From the NCBI GenBank assembly GCA_020881915.1, contig JAJFPB010000001.1:5952001-6016000 (forward strand): a stretch of 64,000 nt of DNA. The letters are read 5' to 3'. A program made the position numbers and the translations under genes. Of the stretch, positions 31,071-42,468 are shown in pieces; positions within the stretch are counted from its first letter, which is position 1, and each line of letters begins with the position of its first letter. Source of the stretch: Paramyrothecium sp. XJ0827 (taxonomy: Eukaryota; Ascomycota; Sordariomycetes; Hypocreales; Stachybotryaceae). The notes beneath the pieces were generated by a model, which saw nothing but the letters and a program-made list of their open reading frames with translations, did not search any database and was not told the DNA's origin.

Positions 31071-33018
31071 TCACGCATTCTGTAGCTGGTTCCTCAGCTC
31101 GCTGATTTGCTCAAGCACCCGCTGTTGCATATGAACGATTCGAGCATCGAACCCTGCCTTCAGGTCTTGCATCACATTCACAGCGTTCCCTTGAGTGTCG
31201 AACGACTCTCGTGAGGCCCGGACTCCCCCTCCATGAAAGTTGCTCGCTTGTGAGATTTCTTGGACCTGCTTGTTTGATGCAGACAGCCGTTCGACGCCGC
31301 CAAGATGTTCCGTCATGATGCCAACTCTGTCGTTCAGAGCCTGGAAAGCCGTCAAAATCTCGTCCGTCTTGATCAGCATCCCGTCCGTCGCGATCAACGC
31401 AGTAGCTGTCTCAATCCGCGGCTGCTCTTGTTGTTTGTCGTGTAATCTTGCGAATTGATTTTCGAGCTCGGCGATACGTTCGGCCTGGTTGTCAATCATT
31501 TCTTCTAGTTCCCCTGGAAGTTTCTCGACGCGCTCCTTCAACTGAGTAACCTCATCTTGTACACAGGTCAGTGCTGCCGCCGTGTCCCGGGTCTTAGCCA
31601 GGTTTGTCCTCAGGGAAACAAGGTGCTTGTCGATTGTATCACATCTTTGCTGTACATCCTTGATTGAACTCTTCACGCTTCTCAGATTCGGAGGATGCGG
31701 TAGAACTTCATCAGAAGACTCCCCTCTCTCTTCCAATCGCTCCTTTGCTGCGGTGTCGGCTTGAGCAGACGCCTTCGCCCTGCGGCCATTCTGGAGTCGC
31801 GTCACTGGTCTGTCGATGCCGAAGCCCGGGAGGCCCTCCTTGACTGCGAAGTCGACGCAGATAGGGCTTAGGCCGCTGTATCGAGCAGCCATTGCAGTCG
31901 TTGCCCTGTCAGGTGGAAGCCAGGTTGCAAGGGGGTCCCAGCCAGGGTATTTCGTCTGAAGGAGCTTCTGCAAACTTGTCGCGTTCTTGACCTTTTCAGC
32001 CCCGTAAATCATAACCAACCAGATTATACGGATAAAGGAAGGATCCCTCTTGTGTTTCAAGAAGATTGGGTGGCTGGAAATAACCCTCAAGTACCCTTTG
32101 CTGGAGTCTATCGCTGGTCTCAAAAACGACATATATTTCAGCTTTTCCTCCTCGCTCAAACTGTTTGAGAGTCTCTCATAGACCACAGCGGCCAGGTTTA
32201 CCACCCTAACCATGGTTTTGCTGCGAATTGTGGATGGCCAAGTGCACTGGGCGGGGATTGTAGCCTTTGCAGGAGTCAAGACCTCGTGCATTGCTTTCCA
32301 TCTTCCCGATGGATTATCATCTGAAGGAGCGAGCCACTTGGTTGCTGTTGTAGTTCGTCGTGCACCGGTGACTATTCCCAGGCCTTGGTTGTGTATTTCC
32401 TGAGCACTTTCGGAGGCTATAGAAGAGATATCTGGAACGGACCAACTGTTAGCTTCGGATCTCTGGAGAAACAAAGGCTTGTCACCTCTAACCTTCAGCA
32501 GTTCGCTCGCTTGTAGGCCTCAAGGCTGGTGCTTGGACAACAGAAATCTCATCCGTTCCCCCGTGTTTTCTTTTGTGGTTGCGCGTTGCTCGTGAAGGTC
32601 CAAGGTTGAAAGTGTCAAGTGCCATCCTCAGGCTCTTGTTTTGAGCATCAGAGGTGGTAAATGGGCGGGTAGTAACGCTGGGAAAACGTGGTGAGGCTGT
32701 TTCCGTCGTATTCATGACTCCCCCAAAGGGTTGTACGGCATTGCTGTTTTGAGCTACCGTGTTCGTCGAAGGCTGCTGGTCGGCATCGGTTGATGGGCCG
32801 GATCGACGCATCCAAGGTACGATCCCCGCCAACGGCGCTGCGGAGGGTGCTCTTGGCTGCCAGCTATTCTCAAAATCCGTTGCAGCAACGTCTTTCAGGG
32901 AGAACGGTTGAGGGGCTGGTTGAGAATCCTGCGGAATGATGGAAGAGCTGTCCCGAAAGCGGCTCTGAATCTGATTGTCGCTTGACGCCTCTCGATTCTT
33001 GTCCTCAGTGGTAGTCAT
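31071..33018 (-). CDS. Coiled-coil protein of unknown function
   Basis: Two exons, 33018-32493 and 32431-31071, with a 61-bp intron (GTTAGA...CCAG), encode 628 aa. Residues 1-175 are disordered and polar, with a basic patch NHKRKHGG near 160. Residues 270-370 form a globular region with FLRPAIDSSKGYLRVI and FIRIIWLVMIYGAEKV. Residues 440-620 are heptad-rich coiled coil (VQDEVTQLKERVEKL, NQAERIAELENQFARLHDK, QQRVLEQISELRNQLQ). No signal peptide or catalytic motif. I do not recognise the family. A nuclear or scaffold role is only suggested by the basic patch and the coiled coil. It is transcribed in the same direction as Sda1. Confidence 0.72.
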
Positions 33019-34384
33019 GATGAGAGATCGGGGAATCTAGGTCGGAAATGTTTTCATCGGACCTTTCGAGAGTGTGAGGCGTAAGGTAGGAGTGAGGGGA
33101 CAAAAGAAGATCTGGTCAAGAATGACCAGGTGGCGGCAACGAAGAGCAGCCCAACGGCCCACAGAGTGCGAAGATGATGAACACTAGGTAGTGGGAATGA
33201 TCCAAGAAGGGAGGTGAAGAGGGAAAATCTCGAGTCTGTTGTTGCGAGTTGCGGCGAAAAGAAAAGCGTGTGAAGCAAACACGTGCTGGCCCATGGCCAG
33301 CTGCGAACGTCTGCCGCTCGGGTGTCAACCTGATGCACCATCCCGCTTCCACCATGACGCGTGCACCCACGATCCGATTTCGCGTTTTGTAGAAAGATCG
33401 AAATGTGACCTTTTCACAGTCCGCGAGGCTACACCTATCTTGTTGTTGACCTAACTGGAGGTTTGCCGTTGTCGCTCCTTACATAACGAACAGGCCTAAA
33501 CAGCTCGGAGGATGGCCAACACTCCCTGGTATTTCGGGAAGGACACGGAACAGGGCTAAATAAAGACTACAGTAACATCAGTCGGCTTTTTATCATTGTG
33601 TTTCGTCAGCTGGCTCACTATATTTTTGTTGCGGCGCGCTTCTTAAATGTGTATACGTGAACGACCCTCTTCCAACGAATAACCAAAATATCATCGCGAT
33701 TCAATATGAGCTTTCTCACTGCTGAACAACCATTGCACAACTTGCTATTTCCATTTATTCTCAGGCAAGCGAACTAGATCTGACACCAACGAGTACCGCG
33801 AATGACCACAGGCATCACGATTCAATGTGCAATCCATCTTAGTAGTCCCTACAAATATTGGGGCCGTGCTTGTTCGAACGATCGAATTGCAAAGCCAGTG
33901 AGTGGTTGGCAGGAGCATACACAAGACTCACAGATGCTCAAACGATGACTCGCCAATCACGATTCTGGAAAATAAATATAGGGTTGGGAATCACAATTTA
34001 GACAATTATCAGGTACCAGAAACTACAGCAGCAAACACATCGAACCTTGTCTGACTGTCTGATTGTTCGCAGCCCTTTCCTACATCTTTGCCACTGATCG
34101 AACGAGCAGCATGTAAGAATCACTTAATTTTTAAGAGCAAATTTTAGTCTGAATTATACGTCCTTTGGCTTGGGCAAGACCTTGCTATATACATACTCGA
34201 GGCCCCCAATGCCTCAACGGAAGCCTCAGAAAAAAACTCCGCGCTGATAGCAGTCATAAGTTGGTCGTCCTAGCATTATCAATTATGCACACATGAAGCT
34301 GAATGGCCTTTTTCGCAATAAACCCAATCGTGAAATCATTTCCCATAAAGATTACCCCGTCCCTACTCCTTCCCATGAGATACA
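33019..34384. other. Intergenic stretch
   Basis: About 1.4 kb, somewhat A+T-rich from 33600 on. It holds the promoter of the coiled-coil gene and the 3' region of the carboxylesterase. No gene is seen. Confidence 0.5.
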
Positions 34385-36088
34385 TCAGACATACAGCGAC
34401 GAAACGTACGTCTTGATTAGCTCATAGCTCTTGCTCCTGAAGTTGTCCGACAGGTATGAGTTCTTGTTGGCCGTCTCGAACCACAAGAGCTCCTTCTTCT
34501 CTGCCCACTTAGGCCACTTGGGGTACCCGCCGACGCCGACATTAGGGTCGAGGTTGTAGAGAAAGTTGAAGTAGTAGGTGCGGGAGCTTCTGGCGGCGTT
34601 GTTCGGCAGTATGCCATAGAAGACCTGCAGCAAGTCGGACCCATGGAAGGTGCCCATGATGGGGGTGCCGTAGTTGTAGGAAGCGAGGTAGGACCAAGAG
34701 GGAACGTCGGGGTACGCCTTTGTAGTGCTCTCAAGGAAGAGACGGCGAGTGAGAGTGAACACGAGATCACCCAGAATAGCAGCAAGACGCTTGAACCCCG
34801 GGTACCACTCGTTGAGAATGCCGGTTCGGAATGGACTGCCAGCTGTGAGGATGGGGCTGTACGAGTTGACAAGGTCTGTAATCTGTGACTTGGGAGCGCT
34901 CTGGAAGAATAGGCCGCCAAGATAATCAACCACTTCAGAGGTTGTTGTCAAGTTTGGCTGGAACAAGGCAAACAGTGTGCCCTCGTCCTCCTGATCACCA
35001 ATGATCATGGGCACGGGATAGTACTTGCCCGCTGCCACGAGAACGTCCGGGCTATCCTGCAACACCTTGCCGTCGGGGCGCGGGAGGTACGACAGCGCAA
35101 CGGAGTTGAACGAAAGAATGCCGGGCACCGAGTTGGCAGCTTCAAGCATTGTCTCGTAGTCCACATTACGCAGGCAAGCCAGAGCATCAGCTGCGCCTTG
35201 GCAGCCAGCTTCCCTCACAACCTGCTCGTAAATGAGCTCCCCCTTGGGACAGTCGATTGGCTCAGCCGGCACTATGCTGCCCGAGTTCATGATGGCGCCA
35301 CGGAAGAGCGGCTTGCCCTTGTACTTGGCGTCGCCACCGTACAGGAGCATCTGATCGAGAACAGAGATGGCACCGGCGGACTCGCCCCAGATGGTCACCT
35401 TGTCCGGGTCCCCGCCAAAGGCCGCGATGTTGTCAGCCACCCATTCGAGGCCCATTCGCTGGTCAAGGAGGCCAGCGTTCGAGCTGCCTTCCTTGAGGAT
35501 GTCGGCGCCTGGCAAGTAGCCGAAGGCGCCGGTGCGGTGGTTGACAGCGACAAAGATGAAGGGCTGCTTCTGCTGAACACCAGCGGCGAGCAGGCTGCCA
35601 CCGTCGTACATGTTGCTGCTTCCGAGCTGGAAGCCGCCGCCGAAGATCCAGAAGAGCACGGGCAACTTGTCTCCAGGCTTCGTGCCAGCGGGTCGCTGCA
35701 CGCTGATGCTCAAACAGTCCTCCTGGCCGGAGATGGCATCGAGGAACGGCAGGTCAAGGAGCTCCTTCAGGATGCCTCCCAAGAAACCTCTTGTCGCCGA
35801 AGAGATGAACAACTGAGGGCAGGAGGCTGCGATGCCAGTGGCGTCGAAGGTGCCAAGGCCTTTGGACAGCTTGCGAGGGGGCTTGAACCGCAGCGAGCCG
35901 ACGGGCGGGTCGGCGTAGGGAATGCCTCTGAAGGACTCAATAGAAAGCGCCGAGCTGCCAACAATGGTGCCCGCGGGGAGGGCAACGGTGACTTTGGCTG
36001 CGCGGTCCTCAAGGGTGGCATCAGGAGCAGGCAGCGCAAAGACACTGGTCAATAGACCAAGTGCCTGCAGGATCTGGACAGCCTTCAT
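34385..36088 (-). CDS. Secreted type-B carboxylesterase/lipase (Candida rugosa lipase-like)
   Basis: Single-exon gene of 567 aa, the usual size of secreted fungal type-B carboxylesterases. The signal peptide is about 1-19 (MKAVQILQALGLLTSVFAL). The family N-terminal motif SFRGIPYADPPVG is at 52-64, EDCLSISVQRP at 123-133, and the oxyanion loop GGG at 150-152. The nucleophile elbow GESAG puts the catalytic Ser at 237. The acid is Glu369 in GDQEDEGTLF and the base is His482 in GTFHGSDL, so the triad is complete. It hydrolyses carboxylic esters or lipids outside the cell. The exact substrate cannot be read from sequence. C90-C125 is likely the first conserved disulphide. Confidence 0.93.
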   Translation of the reverse strand: MKAVQILQALGLLTSVFALPAPDATLEDRAAKVTVALPAGTIVGSSALSIESFRGIPYADPPVGSLRFKPPRKLSKGLGTFDATGIAASCPQLFISSATRGFLGGILKELLDLPFLDAISGQEDCLSISVQRPAGTKPGDKLPVLFWIFGGGFQLGSSNMYDGGSLLAAGVQQKQPFIFVAVNHRTGAFGYLPGADILKEGSSNAGLLDQRMGLEWVADNIAAFGGDPDKVTIWGESAGAISVLDQMLLYGGDAKYKGKPLFRGAIMNSGSIVPAEPIDCPKGELIYEQVVREAGCQGAADALACLRNVDYETMLEAANSVPGILSFNSVALSYLPRPDGKVLQDSPDVLVAAGKYYPVPMIIGDQEDEGTLFALFQPNLTTTSEVVDYLGGLFFQSAPKSQITDLVNSYSPILTAGSPFRTGILNEWYPGFKRLAAILGDLVFTLTRRLFLESTTKAYPDVPSWSYLASYNYGTPIMGTFHGSDLLQVFYGILPNNAARSSRTYYFNFLYNLDPNVGVGGYPKWPKWAEKKELLWFETANKNSYLSDNFRSKSYELIKTYVSSLYV

Positions 36089-39062
36089 AGTGACGGACTC
36101 AGGGCGAGCAACAGATCAAGGGGCTCAGGCTGGGATGGTAAGGCACAACACAAGAGTTATTGCAAAGGGGCAGCTGGCAGTAATTATACCCATTTCTGGA
36201 GACGCCCACCTTCCCAGCTATCCCACGATGTCTTGCAGAGGGGTGTCCTTGTTCCTGGGCAACTTGGACCTTACAGTGATCAACCACCACCAGTCACAAC
36301 CAAGTGCGGCCCCTAACCGGCCAATAATAGCAGGAGCCTGGAGTCGATTCGGGTTGCGACTTGACGATCCTGCTCGCCTGTCGACACGGACCATGTCGAG
36401 AGCGCCGATCCACATACTCGATGCCCACCGCGCAAAAGCAGAATCCGACTTCGCCCTGTGAGGCAAGTGTTGTCCGAAGCGCATGGCGCCCCAGATTTCC
36501 GATTCGATCCCATGGCACGGAGAAGAGCTACGAAAATGGACATGGCAGGCGCCCAGAGGAGCGAAGTTCTTGCAAGGCTCCGCCAAGCAGCAGGCTTCCC
36601 CGCGGGGAAGAAGTGAGGGCTCAGTCATTAGCTTCAAGCACATGAAATTCTCGATGATCTTTTAAGTAGGACTGGGCGGCGGTGCCTGGCAGAAGCCGAG
36701 GCAAGCAGACTGGCTAGCATGCAGCTGTCCGGCAGAGGGTTGCAAGCTGGCTGAGGAGCCGGATCGGCCGCACGACGCTTGCGGCCAGGCCAAGCGCAGA
36801 TGCTGTGATGTGCGTCTCTTCGGAAGCGATCACGGACGGAAGAGGTGTGGGTGAGTGACGTATGGGGAAATCGAGGAGGTCAGGTGAAGACAAGGGTGGC
36901 TGGCAACAACAGCCGTGTCCCGCTCGACCGCCCCAGACAACCCTGGTCCTGGTTCACGTTCTGACCAGATTGGTCCGAGCCGGGCCCTCATTCGTGGAAG
37001 CGTTCGAGAATACGGTTGGGCTGGCGGATTGGGTCATTGACAGTTCAACTGTGCTGGGCTCCACGCTGCTTGCTTGGCTATATGGCGAGACATGCGTGGA
37101 GGGGATAGTGTTGGGCTCTGGTCTATAAGCTACCAAAATCAACAACGAGCCGATAGATGACTACGAACTGAACTGGAAAGAAAAGAAAAAAGACTCGTTT
37201 GTGGGCGAGCAAGTATAGGCTCCAATTGGAGGTCGGTCGGGCATGGTCAGCGCTTAGTTCTCGTTTCTTTCATCCTCAAATGCCGAAATAGGGAACACAG
37301 TCGTCGATGAAGTGTGGGGGGAAGTGGACCACGAAAGCTCCATGCGCTTCCTATTACGAACTTCATTGACGGACAAGCCACCTCTACTATACCGATTCGG
37401 TGAGTATTCCTGCGTGACACTGACCAGTCCTGAGCCACGCGGACGTTCCGATGTGGTCCGTGAGATTCAGGCACGGAGGATTTGAGTATGAGACACGGGA
37501 TCGTGGCTGAGACAAATGCTTTTCAGAATGTTTCATCCTGACAGATGATGACCAGAGCTCCAGATATTTTTGTCCAAACTTCCCCAAGCATGAAGAACTA
37601 TGCGGAAGGGGCGGACGTTCAATGGCAGCGGATAACGACAATGACGGGGTTCCCCGAGTTGGACCAGGATCCTGATCCAGGTTTTGCAGGCCCGGACCCA
37701 GACCCAGACCCAGACCCACGGACAGATGGAGAACCTGGACCTCCAGACGCGGGGAAAGAATCCACCAACCTTACTTTGAACGTACAGGTGCCTTTTTCTT
37801 CTGACCGACTGACCGACCTCTCGCAGGAAGAGAGGTCATCCATCATTTGACCGGGTGCTACACGTGGCTGGTGCTGGTAGCACGAATCAATGCAACAGTA
37901 TTTGCCAATACAAGTTTGTCAAGTGCGTAGAGTACACCGAGCAAGCCGAACCTTCGGTACTTTTCCTTTCCTTTTCCTTTTCTTTTCCTCCCAGAAATTC
38001 CTTTTGCTTCTCGTAGAGAGAAACGAAAAGAAAAATGGGAAAAATGCATGATGCAATGGCTCATGCAGCTTAAAGTATCACCATGCAGCGTAACCCCAGG
38101 TGCCGGGCGTGACGGAGGGCCGGACCTACAGGACGTCACGAATACGCGGACATGGCTTATACACATCCCCTCAGGCTCTGTCTTCGGCGGGGAAACAATA
38201 GTAATAAACTGGAACAAAATTACGCGGCGGCGTAATCCAGCGCCTATGCCAAGAAAGCCTGCTAACAAAAAGCCAGGGATCAAGCAGCTAGCTACGAGTA
38301 AAGATGATGAAGATCGGCCGTTGCTGCGAGATGGTCGTCACGTTTTTGACAGGACCAGTGTGGGGAAGAATAAGCCAGTAGCCAGGGAGTCCCCTCCCTC
38401 CAGGTGCCCCCACTGGTTCTTCAGCGCACCAGTCTGCACAAGGCAATTACTATGGGAACCACCTTGGGCACGAAGCACTCTTTGCGCCGGTCGCTTGCTT
38501 TCAGAACGGGCTACATCTACAAGCAGAGAACGGGCCTGTATTGAAAGGGTACGGCTTTCTTGCGCCTCGTCCATCAAGGTACGCATTCACACTCTCTCAG
38601 GCCGGCTTTGCACATCACAACCCTCCGAACAAGGTCTGATTGAAAATCTCATAAATACGATTTCTTGCCCCTGTCTAGTGAGCTCCCACACGAACGGGGC
38701 CACATACTAACGTAGCGTATCAAAATTTTAAGTGTAATTTCTCCTCGTCGATTCATGGCCTCTTCCGGAATTCGGCCTCGCAGCTAGCCTTCCTATGCTG
38801 TAGTGTACGACCATTGGGTATAGCACAAAACGTATTGTGCTGCAAACGCCTTCTCCCCAGCTTCTCCACCATGCCAAATGTTCCTTGATCCCAGCAAACC
38901 GCCACGGTCTCCGTAACTAATCATGTCTTGATGTGCCCAACATGCAAATAAATCCGACCCAATGCAAATGCCCTGGCCACCTTCCCAGCGCCGTGCTAAT
39001 ATCATAATGTCCGAGCCTTTGTCAAAATCCATCATTATTCGTTTGGTCGACGCCGTCGTCCG
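36089..39062. other. Long intergenic stretch without a convincing gene
   Basis: About 3 kb. It includes the carboxylesterase promoter, a GACCCA simple repeat at 37695-37718, and plus-strand frames of 101 and 220 codons (37545-37850 and 38048-38710). Both frames start with ATG but have odd, low-complexity or random-looking composition, so I leave them uncalled. Confidence 0.45.
37695..37718. repeat. (GACCCA)4 hexanucleotide repeat
   Basis: Four exact GACCCA units. If translated in the open frame they give alternating Asp-Pro. Confidence 0.9.
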
Positions 39063-40564
39063 CTACATCACGAGTCCAACAGGCGCCGCCTCGCTCAGCC
39101 GTCGCCTTTTCTCCTGAAGTACGGTTTCGTCTTCCGAGTCCGAGTCAAAGCTGCCGTTGAAAACCTCGCTGAGTGCTTCGCGTTTGCGCTTGCCGTTACC
39201 TTGGGCCTCATCTGTCTCTTCTTCCGCCTCTTCGACGTCATCTTCTTCGTCCCAGGTTTTGATCTCTTCTGCGTTGAACGAGCCCACAATGTCCTCGCCG
39301 AACGCCTTGCCCAATCGCTCACGCAGCCCAAGAATGGGCCAGATAGGCACCCTTGTGTACTCTATCTTGATGCCTGGGACATCTTTGCCTTCGTCTTGCG
39401 GGACCTGATGCGTGTTGTGGAAGCGTTCCAGGAATTTGGCCGTGACATGACCTGTGTAGACAAGGAATTCCGCCGTATCATTGTCATGAGAGAGTATTCT
39501 CAACTTGATGTCCTGAAAATTGGGCTGCGGCGGGTACTGATTCCCTGGGGACCATTGTGAATCCCTCCGCGCAGATGGCGGGGGTGCGTTATAAAAGTGC
39601 CTCTGGGCCATGGCAAGGAATATGCCAACGAAATGAGCATCGTGGTCTGAATTTGCGGGCACCAATGTCTTTGCTCTGAGTTGCTGCAGGCGATAGACTG
39701 GCTCGTTCCAACTCCTGTTAGGGCCTGGGGCCACGCGAAAGAGGTTCTTTCGTATTGACGCCAACTGGCTCTTACTCATATAGCAGAGCATGGGTGCATC
39801 GCAAGGATTCGAGCATCCCGAACTTGCTGTAGAAGGCATGTTGAAGGAATCTGCCGGTCGCGTCGACACGGTTTTGAAAGACGAGAGGTCTTCCGTAGGA
39901 TAGCTCCACATGACTTGTGTCCGAATGGCGTCGCGATAGACGCGACCGCCAAAATACAAATGCAGCTCCGGAAGAAACTGTGGCCGCCCGAAGGCATGAG
40001 GCCACAACGTGATGAGGACCGTTCTCACGGCATTGGAGCTGAGCAACGGGTGCATGGCCGCGGGCGACACAATCTCGCTAAGAGCATCGCTAAGAGTGGT
40101 GATAGTATGCGACGGCCGCAAGTGCCCCTTTGATGGTGGCGACCCGGGGATGTTGGCCGGTACGGGTGTGGTGCATGGGGGTAGTTCCTCGAATTGCGCC
40201 CCTAGAAGCTGGCTGTGAAGGTCGGTCCAGCATATCGGGCGCACAAACAACGATACACCTGCATTTTGGCGCAGCGTGTCGAACAGCGACCCCTTTGCGG
40301 GCCGTCGTAGGCGTTTGCGCTTCGGTTTGGGCGGCTGCGAGGCGGGCAGGCGTGCTGTCGAAGGCGGCGTCTCTGGCACCACCGACTCGTCGCCACCAGG
40401 GGCCGAGGGGCAAGACGCGGCGGACATGTCAACCAGCGCGCGTAGTTTGGCGACAATGGTGCTGGCCTGCAAAATGTTCCTGCTCGATGTCGAAATATCA
40501 GCACGCGAGGTTGCAAGCGAATTCGCCGAGGGCAGGACGGAAAAACTCACTCCCAAGCGCGCAT
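39063..40564 (-). CDS. Nuclear-type protein of unknown function
   Basis: The model has a 14-nt first coding exon, 40564-40551 (ATG CGC GCT TGG GA), a 71-bp intron (GTGAGT...GAGCAG with a CTGAT branch site) and a second exon 40479-39063, giving 476 aa starting MRAWENILQASTIVAKL. Without this exon the first ATG would be MSAASCPSAP at 40427, which is the alternative start. Basic nuclear-localisation-like clusters are PKPKRKRLRRP (about 55-65), KRKR and KRRR near the end. A folded core contains VRTVLITLWPHAFGRPQF, LHLYFGGRVYRDAI and HFVGIFLAMAQRHF. An acidic segment (WDEEDDVEEAEEETDE) precedes the C-terminus. I do not recognise the family. It is divergent from the Arp2/3 gene. Confidence 0.72.
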
Positions 40565-41378
40565 CTAATGCTAGTGTTTGGGGTTTTGGATCTTGGTTGA
40601 TGAACGGGCTTCTCCCCGCGATGGCGCGACGCCAGGCGGCGTGACCCCGGCTGACTGGCTGCCCGCAATGGTACCCGATCGCCCACTAAGCGTCCCACTG
40701 GCGGGGGACAATGAAGAACAAAAAGTAATGCGCGAGGAACAAGGTGAGGCTGCTGCAGCGACTTGGAGGTGAGAGGAAAAAACAAATATGATGCAGGAAA
40801 CGGGAGTTCCAAAAGGCGAAAGAATGCGGCAAAATTGCTGCAGGTGTGCAAGCAGCTGAAGGGTTGGAATGCGAGGAGCGGTGGGCGGCGGATTGGCGCG
40901 CCCTCAAATATGTACCTCTCCTTGCCTGACTGACAAAGGGCGCGTTCTTTGCCACGTTCCCAAGTGTGACTCGGCGCGACCAGAGAGCGAACTCACGTGA
41001 TCCAAGGCAGCAAGTCAGCCAACCAAAGGCCGTGCTGGGCCGGTGCTCTGTGAGTAAGCCCTTTCAGCTCTAGCCTGTCACCTGCCCTGTTGAACCCATG
41101 CTTGGGGGTGCCACTTTGTGGCGCCGTAAGCTAGGCTGCCACACCTGTCACCTGTGCACTGCCTCGAGTTGCATTTCTTGATGCCTTATTCTGTACCGCC
41201 ATCTCGTAAGGCATCAAACAGCAGCAGCAACTCTCTTCGGCCCCACACCCACTGACGACAGCTTCCCGGTACCAGCGACAGAGCCCCGCCAACCACGACC
41301 TCTTGCGCTGGAGAGTGACAGGACCAGCTTCAGTACAGCTTCAGCTCCAGCTTGGCCGCCCCGCCACCCTCTCCCAAG
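40565..41378. other. Divergent promoter region
   Basis: 814 bases between the unknown nuclear-type gene and the Arp2/3 subunit gene, which are transcribed away from each other. No gene is seen. Confidence 0.55.
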
Positions 41379-42235
41379 ATGCCGGTATGCCAGACATCCC
41401 AATTCCGTCCCTACCCACTGCACCAAACGAATTGCAATGGCTGTCTGTTGTACTGGCCGGTGCTTGCGTCGTACGAAATGAACATGACGCTCGTGACGTG
41501 CCAGCAACGCTCGGAACGACGCTGACAAGCTCGCCTCTCCCATCTAGGCCTACAACTCTGTCTTCAACGAGGACCCCAACGTCCCTCGCCTCATCGGCAA
41601 CCTTCCCCTCCTCCCTCTCCGAACCAAGACCCGCGGCCCGGCCTATACCCTACCGTTCTCCAACCCGCCGCTGCCCCTGTTCGAGTCCCCCGACCCCGAC
41701 AGCGAGAGCTACGACATCCTCGATGAGGTCCTCTCCCTCTTCCGCGCGAACACCTTCTTCCGCAACTTTGAGATCCAGGGCAACGCCGACAGGCTGCTGA
41801 TCTACGGCATCTGGTTCGTCAGCGACTGCCTCAACAAGATCAAGCCCACAGCCGCGTCCCGCGATGCCACGAAGGACGTCATGAACCTCGCGCTCGACTC
41901 CAACTTTGCCATTCCGGGCGACCCGGCGTGGCCACTGAACCAGGTCAGTTTCTCTTCTCTCTCTCGGAGCAAGACCCTCCATCCAGGGGACCATCGAAGG
42001 AACCTCCACCGCCGTAGGGAAGAGCAGACGACTAACCCCAAAGCTTCGGCGCGCGCAGATGTACGAGCCTCCTCGAGACAGGCAGGACGCTGAGCAATTG
42101 CGACAGTACTTGGCGCAGGTCCGACAAGAGCTAGCGACCCGGTTACTGGCCAGGGTGTACGAGGAGGACGAGGCGAAGCCCAGCAAATGGTGGCTCAGCT
42201 TCACCAAGAGAAAGTTCATGGGCAAGTCGTTGTAA
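41379..42235 (+). CDS. ARC18: Arp2/3 complex subunit 3 (p21-Arc/Arc18)
   Basis: Subunit of the Arp2/3 complex that nucleates branched actin at cortical patches and endocytic sites. Three exons: 41379-41384 (only ATG CCG), 41548-41943 and 42059-42235, with introns of 163 and 115 bp, give 192 aa. The joined N-terminus MP-AYNSVFNEDPNVPRLIG, the LPLRTKTRGPAYTLPF segment, FFRNFEIQGNADRLLIYG, FAIPGDPAWPLNQMYEPP and the end KWWLSFTKRKFMGKSL are all diagnostic. The six-base first coding exon is supported because the family starts MPAYNS. No deviation from the family is seen. Its 3' end is 233 bp from Trm6. Confidence 0.96.
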
Positions 42236-42468
42236 ATAGCGCGAGCTGGGGTGCAAGCGGGTTGTGTTTTAGAGCTAGAAAAGAAAAAGGGACATGCATA
42301 ACCAACTCGGCGGACAGCCACGACGTTGCTTTATTTCAGTTCGTTCTATATGATGCGGCCGCGAGGTCCGACTATCCAAAAGCCTAAGGGTATCATTACA
42401 GTCCCGCGCCAAGTCACTTCTTTCGTACCGTGGTGTGCCAGATGTCCCACGCACGAGTTTATCGCCTA

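Noticed and set aside
37545..37850. Plus-strand ATG frame of 101 codons containing Asp-Pro repeats.
   Set aside because: The Asp-Pro run is just the GACCCA simple repeat, and the rest resembles nothing.
38048..38710. Plus-strand ATG frame of 220 codons.
   Set aside because: Random-looking composition with many Cys and Arg, overlapped by minus frames, no recognisable domain.
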